Positions 1 through 5,239 of a stretch of DNA of 7,014 nt are shown here, piece after piece; the stretch's first letter is position 1; every line of letters begins with the position of its first letter. The position numbers and the translations under genes are program-made. Origin of the DNA: Prevotellaceae bacterium. Lineage in GTDB: Bacteria > Bacteroidota > Bacteroidia > Bacteroidales > UBA932. The stretch lies in assembly GCA_031287815.1 (NCBI GenBank), contig JAITSM010000202.1:1-7014 (forward strand). The letters run 5' to 3'. The notes under the pieces were generated by a model. It did not search any database. It was not told the origin of the DNA and worked only from the letters and a program-made list of their open reading frames with translations.

Positions 1-1
1 A

Positions 2-175
2 GCGCCTTCCCGCTGGGAAGACCTGCGCCACTCGGCGTTCGACACCCACACGCCGCTGACCCTCTCCTTCGAGAACGACCAGCGCGGCAAAACCCTCTAC
101 TTCGCCCTCCGGTGGGAAAACACCAGAGGCGAAAAAGGGCCCTACAGCCCGATAGCGAGTGCGATTATCCCCTGA
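2..175 (+). CDS. C-terminal end of an unidentified protein (partial)
   Basis: An open frame enters from the left edge and ends at TGA 173-175, giving 57 residues with no start in the window. The end reads LRWENTRGEKGPYSPIASAIIP spaced over the last 22 residues, with aromatic and Gly/Pro-rich character. From memory, similar endings (RWENTRGEKGPWS...) occur on Bacteroidota hypothetical proteins whose tail resembles a fibronectin-like beta fold. That link is recollection, not something checked. The codons are GC-rich and the frame stays open to the window edge. A strong rho-independent terminator 80 bp downstream on the same strand supports this being the true 3' end of a transcribed gene. Function is unknown. 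Confidence 0.6.
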   Translation, partial: APSRWEDLRHSAFDTHTPLTLSFENDQRGKTLYFALRWENTRGEKGPYSPIASAIIP

Positions 176-177
176 CA

Positions 178-247
178 CCCCTCCCCAGCCCTCCCCGAAG
201 GGGAGGGAGCCAACTCCCCCTCCTTCGGAGGGGGTTGGGGGGAGGTA
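178..247. repeat. GC-rich palindromic intergenic element
   Basis: This stretch consists almost entirely of C-runs followed by G-runs. It can form an 8-bp hairpin (189-196 with 200-207, loop GAA), then a second 8-bp hairpin (216-223 with 227-234, loop TTC) extended by four more pairs beyond a small bulge. The outer C-rich left edge (178-187) can also pair with the G-rich right edge (231-246). Elements of CCCTCCCC/GGGGAGGG type are a familiar kind of dispersed palindrome between bacterial genes. Whether this one is multicopy needs the genome. The G-runs at 200-207, 230-242 and 292-298 also give G-quadruplex potential on the plus strand. Confidence 0.6.
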
Positions 248-254
248 ACTAATG

Positions 255-291
255 AAATCCGCCGGTATGGAAACATGCCGGCGGATTTTTT
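255..291 (+). terminator. Rho-independent terminator of the upstream gene
   Basis: A 15-bp stem pairs 255-269 with 274-288, with a single T-G wobble (266/277) and a GAAA loop at 270-273. A run of six T ends it (286-291). It lies 80 bp after the stop at 175 on the same strand. It is the strongest plus-strand terminator in the left half of the window. Confidence 0.88.
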
Positions 292-299
292 GGGGGGGA

Positions 300-413
300 G
301 GTATGAGGTAGGAGGTGGCTGGCGCCAGCTACATCATACATCATACATCATACATCATACATCATACATCATACATCATACATCATACATCATACATCAT
401 ACATCATACATCA
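300..413. repeat. Heptad repeat module 1: GG-rich heptads, GC core, (ACATCAT)11
   Basis: Three 7-bp units (GGTATGA, GGTAGGA, GGTGGCT) run from 300 to 320. They are followed by the GC-rich core, whose palindrome GCTGGCGCCAGC covers 318-329. Eleven exact tandem copies of ACATCAT then fill 331-407, with a partial twelfth at 408-413. The module fills the space between the terminator at 291 and the stop codon of the convergent hotdog gene, and its last unit overlaps that stop (411-413). Because seven is not divisible by three, the minus-strand reading (ATGATGT repeated) contains a TGA in every frame. Confidence 0.95.
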
Positions 414-782
414 CCCTTCACTCATCACCAAAACTGCTTTTAATGACAGGAAGACGTCGCTGCCGGACTGTACCGAAGCAACTACCGCGCATTCGCCGGC
501 CCGGGGCGTGCAGGTGCAGTGGATTTCCAGTAAAGGGTGGACGCCGGGCAAAATAGTCCTGGAGAACTTGCAGTTTTGCACGGTAGTGAAACGCAGTTCT
601 TTTTCCAGCGCATACGATACGCATTCTTTAATCATCTGCAACGTGAATACGCCCGGCACTACCGGCTGTCCGGGAAAATGCCCGGCAAAGACGGGATGTT
701 GTTCATTGAGCCGGACTGCCGCCCGGAAGGAAACGCCGTCTTTTGAAAATTCTTCTATCGTGAAAAAACTGTCGCGTAACAT
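411..782 (-). CDS. FabZ-like hotdog-fold protein (3-hydroxyacyl-ACP dehydratase family)
   Basis: This 123-residue protein has the FabZ/FabA-type hotdog signature at residues 29-44: His29-Pro, then GHFPG with His35, then PVVPG. It is therefore probably a cytoplasmic enzyme acting on acyl-ACP or acyl-CoA thioesters. In FabZ the second catalytic residue is an acidic residue 14 positions after the GHFPG histidine; here that position is Gln49 (PGVFTLQ), so normal dehydration is uncertain. At 123 residues it is slightly shorter than FabZ (about 150). The ATG at 780-782 is the first start and precedes the conserved beta strand. No Shine-Dalgarno or consensus promoter is visible in the 73 bp separating it from asnB, so it may be co-transcribed with asnB. 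The stop codon lies in the last unit of the ACATCAT array. No other lipid or polyene genes are nearby. Confidence 0.85.
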   Translation of the reverse strand: MLRDSFFTIEEFSKDGVSFRAAVRLNEQHPVFAGHFPGQPVVPGVFTLQMIKECVSYALEKELRFTTVQNCKFSRTILPGVHPLLEIHCTCTPRAGECAVVASVQSGSDVFLSLKAVLVMSEG

Positions 783-868
783 CAGGTTTAAAGTTTAAAG
801 TTTCAGGTTTAAAGTTTCAGGTTGCTAGCGCCAGCCAATTCTCCATTCTCCACTCTCAATTTTCCATT
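783..868. repeat. Heptad repeat module 2: TTTAAAG/TTTCAGG units, GC core, CTCCATT units
   Basis: Five 7-bp units alternate TTTAAAG and TTTCAGG from 787 to 821. The GC-rich core GCTAGCGCCAGC follows (824-835). Then come GCCAATT (834-840), CTCCATT, CTCCACT, CTCAATT and TTCCATT in one 7-bp register to 868. The right end runs into the asnB coding region and covers its stop (856-858) and final codons. The left end reaches the start codon of the hotdog gene. The 14-mer CATTCTCCACTCTC (844-857) recurs inverted at 3542-3555. Confidence 0.9.
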
Positions 869-2523
869 GATAAGTGTACGTCTTTCACGGCGCGTCCGGA
901 GGGTTCGTTCATTTTCCTGAAGGCTTCGTCCCATTCCAGCGCTATGGGGGTGCTGCAGGCTACGGAGGGCACGGAGGGCACGCATTGCGCCGCCGAATCG
1001 GAAGGGAACAGCTCGGCGTAAATGGAGCGGTAATAATATTCCTCTTTGTTTTGCGGCGGGTTGATGGGGAAGCGTTCGGCGCGGGCGGCCATTTGTTCGT
1101 CGGTAACGGCTTTGGCGGTTATTTCGCGCAGGGTGTCGATCCAGTTGTAGCCCACGCCGTCGGAAAACTGTTCTTTCTGGCGCCATGCCACGCTTTCGGG
1201 CAGGTAGTGTTCAAAGGCTTTCCGCAGTATCCATTTTTCCATTTTCCCCTTGCCCGCCATTTTATCTTTCGGATTAAGCCGCATGGCTACGTCTAAGAAC
1301 TCCTTGTCCAGAAACGGCACGCGTCCTTCGACGCCCCATGAAGCGAGCGATTTGTTGGCGCGCAGGCAGTCGTAGAGGTGGAGCTTGCTTATTTTGCGGA
1401 CGGTTTCCTTGTGAAATTCTTCCGCATTCGGCGCTTTGTGGAAATACAGGTAGCCGCCAAAGACTTCATCGGCGCCTTCGCCCGAGAGTACCATTTTTAT
1501 GCCCATAGATTTAATGATTCGCGACATTAAATACATGGGCGTACTTGCGCGGACGGTGGTTACGTCGTAGGTTTCGATATGGTAAATCACGTCGCGCAGG
1601 GCGTCCAGCCCTTCCTGGATGGTGAAATGTATTTCGTGGTGCACCGAGCCGATATGGTTAGCCACGGCCTGCGCCGCCTTCAGGTCGGGCGCGCCTTCCA
1701 GCCCGATGGCAAACGAGTGCAGCTGCGGCCACCAGGCGTCCTGCGTATTGCCGGATTCTATGCGCCTGGAGGCATATTTCTTCGCCACCGCCGAGATAAT
1801 CGACGAATCCAGCCCGCCGGAAAGCAACACGCCGTAAGGCACGTCGGTCATCAGCTGCCGTTCCACAGCGGCTTCCAGCGCGTCGCGCAAAGTGTCGATG
1901 TCGGTAACATTGTCCTTCACGTTATCGTACTGTTCCCAATCGCGGGTGTACCATTGTACCGGCTTCCCGTCGGGGCTGTAGTAGTAGCTGGCGGGCAGGA
2001 ACTCCTCGATTTTGGAACAGTATCCTTCCAGCGCTTTCAGTTCGGAGGCCACGTAATAAGTCCCCTCCGCATCCCAGCCCTGATAGAGGGGCACAATGCC
2101 GATATGGTCGCGGGCAATCAGGAAAATGTTTTTTTCTATATCATACAGCGCAAAGGCAAAGATACCGTTCAGGTCTTCGAGAAAATGCGGCCCCTTTTCC
2201 CTGTACAGCGCCAGGATGACTTCGCAGTCGGACTGCGTTAAAAATTCATACTTTCCCGCCATGCGCCTCCGGATTTCCCGGTGGTTGTATATTTCGCCGT
2301 TCACCGCCAGCGCCAGTTTCCCGTCTTTGCTGTACAGCGGTTGCCCGCCCGATTGCGGGTCTACAATCGCCAGCCGTTCGTGCGCCAGGATAGCATTATC
2401 ATTTGAAAAAACGCCCGACCAGTCAGGGCCGCGATGACGTACCAGTTTCGACATTTTCAATACTTGAGGGCGTAGCTCCTCTTGTGTTTGCTTCAGGTTA
2501 AAAGCGCCGACAATTCCACACAT
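856..2523 (-). CDS. asnB: Asparagine synthetase B, glutamine-hydrolysing
   Basis: The product makes asparagine from aspartate, glutamine and ATP in the cytoplasm. Its 555 residues match the usual AsnB length. The chain starts MCGIVGAFN, so Cys2 becomes the N-terminal nucleophile of the class II glutaminase domain (about 2-195). Arg50, Asn75, Glu77 and Asp99 sit where the glutamine pocket is expected. The synthetase domain follows, with the pyrophosphate loop SGGLDSS at 235-241 and SGEGADEVFGGY further on. The family requires Cys2, so the ATG at 2521-2523 is firm. A good promoter -7 element lies 26 bp upstream. The final residues (SMEN) and the TGA fall inside a 7-bp repeat array, so the extreme C-terminus is probably repeat-derived. 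The hotdog gene lies 73 bp downstream on the same strand. Confidence 0.97.
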   Translation of the reverse strand: MCGIVGAFNLKQTQEELRPQVLKMSKLVRHRGPDWSGVFSNDNAILAHERLAIVDPQSGGQPLYSKDGKLALAVNGEIYNHREIRRRMAGKYEFLTQSDCEVILALYREKGPHFLEDLNGIFAFALYDIEKNIFLIARDHIGIVPLYQGWDAEGTYYVASELKALEGYCSKIEEFLPASYYYSPDGKPVQWYTRDWEQYDNVKDNVTDIDTLRDALEAAVERQLMTDVPYGVLLSGGLDSSIISAVAKKYASRRIESGNTQDAWWPQLHSFAIGLEGAPDLKAAQAVANHIGSVHHEIHFTIQEGLDALRDVIYHIETYDVTTVRASTPMYLMSRIIKSMGIKMVLSGEGADEVFGGYLYFHKAPNAEEFHKETVRKISKLHLYDCLRANKSLASWGVEGRVPFLDKEFLDVAMRLNPKDKMAGKGKMEKWILRKAFEHYLPESVAWRQKEQFSDGVGYNWIDTLREITAKAVTDEQMAARAERFPINPPQNKEEYYYRSIYAELFPSDSAAQCVPSVPSVACSTPIALEWDEAFRKMNEPSGRAVKDVHLSMEN

Positions 2524-2548
2524 AATAGTAAGTTTATAAACAAGGTTG

Positions 2549-2556
2549 CAAAAGTA
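2549..2556 (-). promoter_or_regulatory. Promoter -7 element for asnB
   Basis: The minus strand reads TACTTTTG, an exact match to the Bacteroidota -7 consensus TAnnTTTG. Transcription would start near 2542, giving a leader of about 20 nt. No clear TTTG -33 box is present. The -33 region falls in the heptad/palindrome element at 2571-2628. Confidence 0.7.
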
Positions 2557-2570
2557 CGCATTTTTTTTGA

Positions 2571-2628
2571 AGTAAAAGTTAAAAACGCCGGCGCTTTTAA
2601 CTTTTAGTTTTTAACTTTAACTTTTACT
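2571..2628. repeat. Heptad module 3 with a 34-bp imperfect palindrome between divergent promoters
   Basis: Units AGTAAAA and GTTAAAA (2571-2584) lead into a GC core, ACGCCGGCGC (2585-2594). Then come TTTTAAC, TTTTAGT, TTTTAAC, a 6-bp TTTAAC and TTTTACT (2595-2628). The two sides are inverted copies, so 2573-2606 form a palindrome with 17-bp arms and a single mismatched pair (2585/2594). It sits between the outward-facing promoters of asnB and cysE, overlapping the -33 zones. It could therefore act as an operator or a cruciform, or be only another copy of the intergenic repeat. Confidence 0.8.
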
Positions 2629-2642
2629 TCATAATTCTTTTG

Positions 2643-2650
2643 TATCTTCG
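2643..2650 (+). promoter_or_regulatory. Probable promoter -7 element for cysE
   Basis: TATCTTCG differs from the TAnnTTTG consensus at one position and lies 20 bp before the cysE ATG. That gives a leader of roughly 14 nt. No TTTG box is seen at the expected -33 distance. It is supported mainly by position. Confidence 0.5.
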
Positions 2651-2670
2651 CACCTTTAAAACAAAACGAC

Positions 2671-3534
2671 ATGCCGATGATTACCGATACTTTAAAGGAT
2701 ACCGCCGCCCGGCTGGCGCAGGAGAGTGTGCCGGAATATAAATTCATACCCCGCCCGGCGTGCCTGTTGCCGGGCATTGCCGGTATCGGGAAGTTGATGA
2801 ATGAGGCAAAAGCCATGCTCTTTCCGGGCTTTTTCAGCCATGCGGACGGCAATAGTATGGAACGCCTGTATTCCCTGCTCGATGAACAAATCGGCCGGGC
2901 GCTATGCTGCTTCGGGCAGCAAAGCCCTGCGGGAAAAACCGCGCAGGAACCGGCGCTGGCATTTATCCAACAACTGCCGGAAATAAAACGGTTGCTGGCT
3001 ACCGACATTAAGGCGGTGTACGATTGCGACCCGGCGGCTACCAGCTACAGCGAAGTACTGTTCTGCTATCCCGCCATTCAAGCGATGATGCATTACCGCA
3101 TAGCGCATGAATTATTGTTGATGGACATACCGGTGTTGCCGCGCATCATCACCGAACTGGCGCACTCCGCCACCGGTATCGACATTCATCCGGGCGCGAA
3201 AATAGGGGAATATTTCAGCATTGACCATGGCACCGGCGTAGTCATCGGCGAAACCTGCGTGATTGGCAACCACGTCCGGCTTTATCAGGGCGTAACGCTC
3301 GGCGCAAAAGGATTTACGCTGGACAACGACGGCCTGCCGGTAAATGTGCCGCGCCATCCCATCATCGAAGACAATGTAATTATTTATTCCAATTCCACCA
3401 TTCTGGGGCGCATCACTATCGGGCACGATTCTATTATCGGGGGGAATATTTGGCAGGTGTACAGCGTGCCGCCGCACTCGCGCGTCATCCAGCGGAAAGC
3501 CACTTCCGCCTTTACCGACGGACTGGGAATATAA
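2671..3534 (+). CDS. cysE: Serine O-acetyltransferase
   Basis: The product transfers acetyl from acetyl-CoA to L-serine, giving O-acetylserine, the first step of cysteine synthesis in the cytoplasm. The 287 residues comprise a helical N-terminal part (about 1-165) and a left-handed beta-helix built of hexapeptide repeats (about 168-265). The SAT signature IDIHPGAKIG at 170-179 places the catalytic His at 173. Next come IDHGTGVVIGETCVIG (184-199) and YQGVTLGAKGF (205-215), then Arg228-His229-Pro230, where the second active-site His is expected. The GFTLDNDGLPVNVP loop before RHP lengthens the usual hexapeptide turn and is, from memory, common in Bacteroidota enzymes of this type. The start ATG has an A-rich leader and no Shine-Dalgarno. 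No sulfhydrylase gene is adjacent. The 3' end stops 3 bp before heptad module 4. Confidence 0.95.
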   Translation: MPMITDTLKDTAARLAQESVPEYKFIPRPACLLPGIAGIGKLMNEAKAMLFPGFFSHADGNSMERLYSLLDEQIGRALCCFGQQSPAGKTAQEPALAFIQQLPEIKRLLATDIKAVYDCDPAATSYSEVLFCYPAIQAMMHYRIAHELLLMDIPVLPRIITELAHSATGIDIHPGAKIGEYFSIDHGTGVVIGETCVIGNHVRLYQGVTLGAKGFTLDNDGLPVNVPRHPIIEDNVIIYSNSTILGRITIGHDSIIGGNIWQVYSVPPHSRVIQRKATSAFTDGLGI

Positions 3535-3537
3535 TAT

Positions 3538-3706
3538 AATGGAGAGTGGAGAATGAGTTAAGAACTAAGAACTAAAAGTTAAGAGTTGGCTGGCGCCGGA
3601 GTCAGTAGGCAGTTTTTAGTGGGCAGTAGGCAGTAGCTGGCGCTACTTCATACTTCATACTTCATACTTCATACTTCATACTTCATACCTCATACTTCAT
3701 ACTTCA
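3538..3706. repeat. Heptad repeat module 4: four unit types around two GC cores
   Basis: From 3538 to 3642 the sequence keeps one 7-bp register for 15 units: AATGGAG and AGTGGAG, then TAAGAAC-type units, then a GC core spanning two units (3587-3600, TGGCTGG then CGCCGGA). GTCAGTA, GGCAGTT, TTTAGTG and two GGCAGTA follow (3601-3635), then a second core, GCTGGCG (3636-3642). After a 2-bp slip come six exact ACTTCAT units (3645-3686), one variant ACCTCAT (3687-3693), one exact unit (3694-3700) and a partial unit (3701-3706). It fills the convergent gap between cysE and the regulator gene and overlaps the regulator's last codons and stop (3690-3692). No conventional terminator is visible here for either gene. 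Confidence 0.93.
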
Positions 3707-4298
3707 AAAAGCCTTTGACGTCGTCCAGTTCCACTAATTTATTCACGATAGCATAAATGATAAGCCCCGCCGTGCTGTGGATTTGCAGCTTGGCGGAAAT
3801 ATTCCGGCGGTGCGTAATAACCGTATGCGTAGAGAGGCAGAGGCTGTCGGCAATCTGTTTATTGGTCATTCCCTTGATGACGCATACAATCACTTCCTTC
3901 TCTCGCGCGCTCAGCGACTCGTGGCGTTTTTCCACTTCGGGCGCATGCACCAGGTTCGTTATTTTACCGGCAATCTGTTCTTCGCTGTCGCAAATGGAAA
4001 TCACTTCGTCGTAAAGTTTGGAAACGGCGCTGTCGGTGGGGGCGTTTTGCAACGCCACGCATTTTATCTGCGGCGCATCTTTCCTTATTTGCTGCAATGA
4101 AATGGCGCCAAAGAACACCGGATTTACAATCAGCACATCGGGGTTTTGCCAGCCGAGCGAGTTTTTCAGCTGTTCGGGGTCGCTGATCTCATATACCTTG
4201 AAATGGAACGCATCCATGCGTTTCAGCACAGCCAGCAAGCCGTTCCGGACGATGACGGACGCATCGGCTAATGTTATTTTTACCGGAACATGGCTCAT
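3690..4298 (-). CDS. LuxR-type transcriptional regulator with degenerate receiver domain
   Basis: This 202-residue protein has a response-regulator layout. Residues 6-117 resemble a receiver domain (Asp12; beta strand DVLIVN at 54-59), and residues 129-190 form a LuxR-type helix-turn-helix (LSAREKEVI...NKQIADSLCLSTHTVITHRRNISAKL). The position expected to carry the phosphorylated aspartate is Asn59, and the usual acidic pair near the N-terminus is incomplete, so control by phosphorylation is unlikely. It begins inside the ATGA overlap with the upstream hemerythrin gene, implying one transcript and translational coupling. The natural inference is that it regulates the response sensed or handled by that di-iron protein. 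The last residues (KYEV) and the stop are encoded by ACTTCAT repeat units, so the tail is probably not conserved. No histidine kinase gene is adjacent. Confidence 0.9.
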   Translation of the reverse strand: MSHVPVKITLADASVIVRNGLLAVLKRMDAFHFKVYEISDPEQLKNSLGWQNPDVLIVNPVFFGAISLQQIRKDAPQIKCVALQNAPTDSAVSKLYDEVISICDSEEQIAGKITNLVHAPEVEKRHESLSAREKEVIVCVIKGMTNKQIADSLCLSTHTVITHRRNISAKLQIHSTAGLIIYAIVNKLVELDDVKGFLKYEV

Positions 4299-5014
4299 AC
4301 CTTCCTCGTGTTTTTGTTTTCCAGCGCCACGATAGCCGGCACAAAGAGGTAGTCTTCTATGGCGTTGTGCGAAGCCAGGTCGTTTTCACAGTTAAAAATA
4401 TCGAACAGCACACCGTTGATTTCGTTGGTACTCTTTGCCGGGTAGTATTTGATGATAATATTTTTAAACTCCGTCAGCCGCGCTGACACATGGTCGTGCT
4501 GCCGGCTGAAAATGGCGATAGTATAATCTTCCCGGCGTTGTCCGGCAAGCAATGTACGCACATAGGGAAAAACCGTTTCTTCTTCGTAGGTCATGTGCTT
4601 GCGGACTTCCGCCACATATTCGTCAAAATAATTCAGGATAGCCTGCGAGAGTTCGGCTTTGTCCTTATTGAGTATGGCTTTCAAATCGGCGCGTATGGCG
4701 GGCAGGCGGAAGTTCAAAAAATAATCGTGCGAATTGCGCAAGTATGAAATCAGCGACTCGACGGAAAAGGTTGCCTGCGCATAATTCATTACGCCGTCTT
4801 CGTCGAGCAGCATATTGACAATAACAAGAAAAGTGGCTACATCCACCCGGTTTTCGAGGCACACCTCGCCGATAGTCTTATCGCCGAAGCCAAGCGCAAT
4901 GCCAAAACGACTTATCACCAAAAGCATCCGGTAATTTTCGGTTATCAGGCTGCTCATGGTGTCGCCGGCGTTATATTTTCCAAGTTTATACATAGTTTTT
5001 TTATTTTTAGACAT
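4295..5014 (-). CDS. Hemerythrin-domain protein, RIC/ScdA/YtfE-like
   Basis: This 239-residue protein has an N-terminal ScdA-like segment (about 20-66, SRFGIALGFGDKTIGEVC) followed by a four-helix hemerythrin domain. Probable di-iron ligands are His96 (SHDYFLNFRLP), His140 and Glu144 (HMTYEEETVFP), His173 (QHDH) and His216 and Glu220 (SHNAIEDYLFVP). RIC-family proteins repair iron-sulfur clusters damaged by nitric oxide or oxidants. The adjacent cysteine pair typical of the YtfE N-terminus is absent; only Cys52 lies in this segment, so the mechanism may differ. The first ATG (5012-5014) is given, but Met8 (4991-4993) follows an A-rich stretch like other leaders here and is a serious alternative start. 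The gene overlaps the downstream regulator by four bases. Confidence 0.88.
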   Translation of the reverse strand: MSKNKKTMYKLGKYNAGDTMSSLITENYRMLLVISRFGIALGFGDKTIGEVCLENRVDVATFLVIVNMLLDEDGVMNYAQATFSVESLISYLRNSHDYFLNFRLPAIRADLKAILNKDKAELSQAILNYFDEYVAEVRKHMTYEEETVFPYVRTLLAGQRREDYTIAIFSRQHDHVSARLTEFKNIIIKYYPAKSTNEINGVLFDIFNCENDLASHNAIEDYLFVPAIVALENKNTRKV

Positions 5015-5065
5015 TAGAACATAGACTATACATCATATCCATCATACATCCGTATCATCGCATTG

Positions 5066-5073
5066 CAAAGGTA
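5066..5073 (-). promoter_or_regulatory. Proximal promoter -7 element of the hemerythrin operon
   Basis: The minus strand reads TACCTTTG, an exact TAnnTTTG match. Transcription would start near 5059, about 45 nt before the first ATG. The -33 position carries only TTTA at 20-bp spacing. The leader it would produce contains a decayed heptad stretch (ACATCAT, ATCCATC, ATACATC at 5030-5050). Confidence 0.65.
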
Positions 5074-5085
5074 CAATTTTATTGT

Positions 5086-5119
5086 GTAAAAAATAAAGGC
5101 TTTGATTGCTCAAAACCTT
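5086..5119 (-). terminator. Rho-independent terminator upstream of the hemerythrin operon
   Basis: In the minus-strand transcript a 10-bp stem (5119-5110 with 5105-5096) closes on a GCAA loop and is followed by TATTTTTT (5095-5088 region). One pair is G-U on this strand but would be a C-A mismatch on the other, so the hairpin favours minus-strand RNA. It would end transcripts from the small membrane gene (5240-5449) or from the promoter at 5159-5190, and insulate the proximal promoter at 5066-5073. Confidence 0.75.
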
Positions 5120-5152
5120 CATTCCTTTTAAATCTTTTAAAATGGCTCAATA
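5087..5152 (-). ncRNA. Candidate short transcript between distal promoter and terminator
   Basis: A strong promoter (5159-5190) and a terminator (5086-5119) are spaced so that a transcript of about 65 nt would result. It would be an A/U-rich 5' part followed by the terminator hairpin. The alternative is a partially terminated leader of the hemerythrin operon. Its 3' part also contains the start of a 26-codon open frame (5042-5122). There is no similarity I recognise; this rests only on the signal arrangement. Confidence 0.27.
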
Positions 5153-5158
5153 CGGATA

Positions 5159-5190
5159 CAAAGGTAGGGGGTTACGACCATCCGGGCAAT
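5159..5190 (-). promoter_or_regulatory. Distal consensus promoter upstream of the hemerythrin operon
   Basis: The -7 element TACCTTTG (5166-5159) is exact. An ATTG -33 box (5190-5187) sits 20 bp upstream of it, within the 19-21 bp spacing known for Bacteroides sigma-ABfr promoters. It is one of the two most complete promoters in the window. Transcription would start near 5152, upstream of the terminator at 5086-5119. Confidence 0.65.
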
Positions 5191-5229
5191 ACCTATAATT
5201 GGGTATTTTACAGTTGCGGAATACCTAAT
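5188..5229. promoter_or_regulatory. Possible operator: inverted and direct AATACC repeats
   Basis: AATACC (5188-5193) and GGTATT (5202-5207) form an inverted repeat with an 8-bp spacer. AATACCTA recurs as a direct repeat at 5188-5195 and 5220-5227, 32 bp apart, close to three helical turns. The first copy overlaps the -33 box of the distal promoter. This suggests a protein-binding site, but the repeats are short and may be chance. Confidence 0.28.
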
Positions 5230-5239
5230 CGTTCTTTGG

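Noticed and set aside
331..413. Possible CRISPR array
   Set aside because: Units are 7 bp, contiguous and without spacers, and no cas genes are present.
275..556. Open frame running through the ACATCAT array
   Set aside because: The translation is a repeat artefact (HHTSYII units) that continues antisense into the hotdog gene. Its start lies inside the terminator stem.
962..979. Tandem 9-bp repeat ACGGAGGGC inside asnB
   Set aside because: It encodes CVPSVPSVA, which fits the conserved C-terminal segment of related AsnB proteins as I recall them. It has no 7-bp period and no frame disruption.
809..1186. Minus-strand open frame overlapping the asnB 3' end
   Set aside because: It is in another frame of a clear asnB coding region and its tail is translated repeat DNA.
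1579..2241. Plus-strand open frame of 220 codons antisense to asnB
   Set aside because: It lies wholly inside asnB on the opposite strand, has no recognisable domain, and arises from the GC-rich codon bias of the real gene.
3112..3477. Minus-strand open frame within cysE
   Set aside because: It is an antisense shadow of the hexapeptide-repeat region of cysE with no independent signals.
5042..5122. 26-codon open frame as a protein gene
   Set aside because: It overlaps a terminator and the operon's own promoter and has no recognisable features. It is kept only as part of the leader finding.
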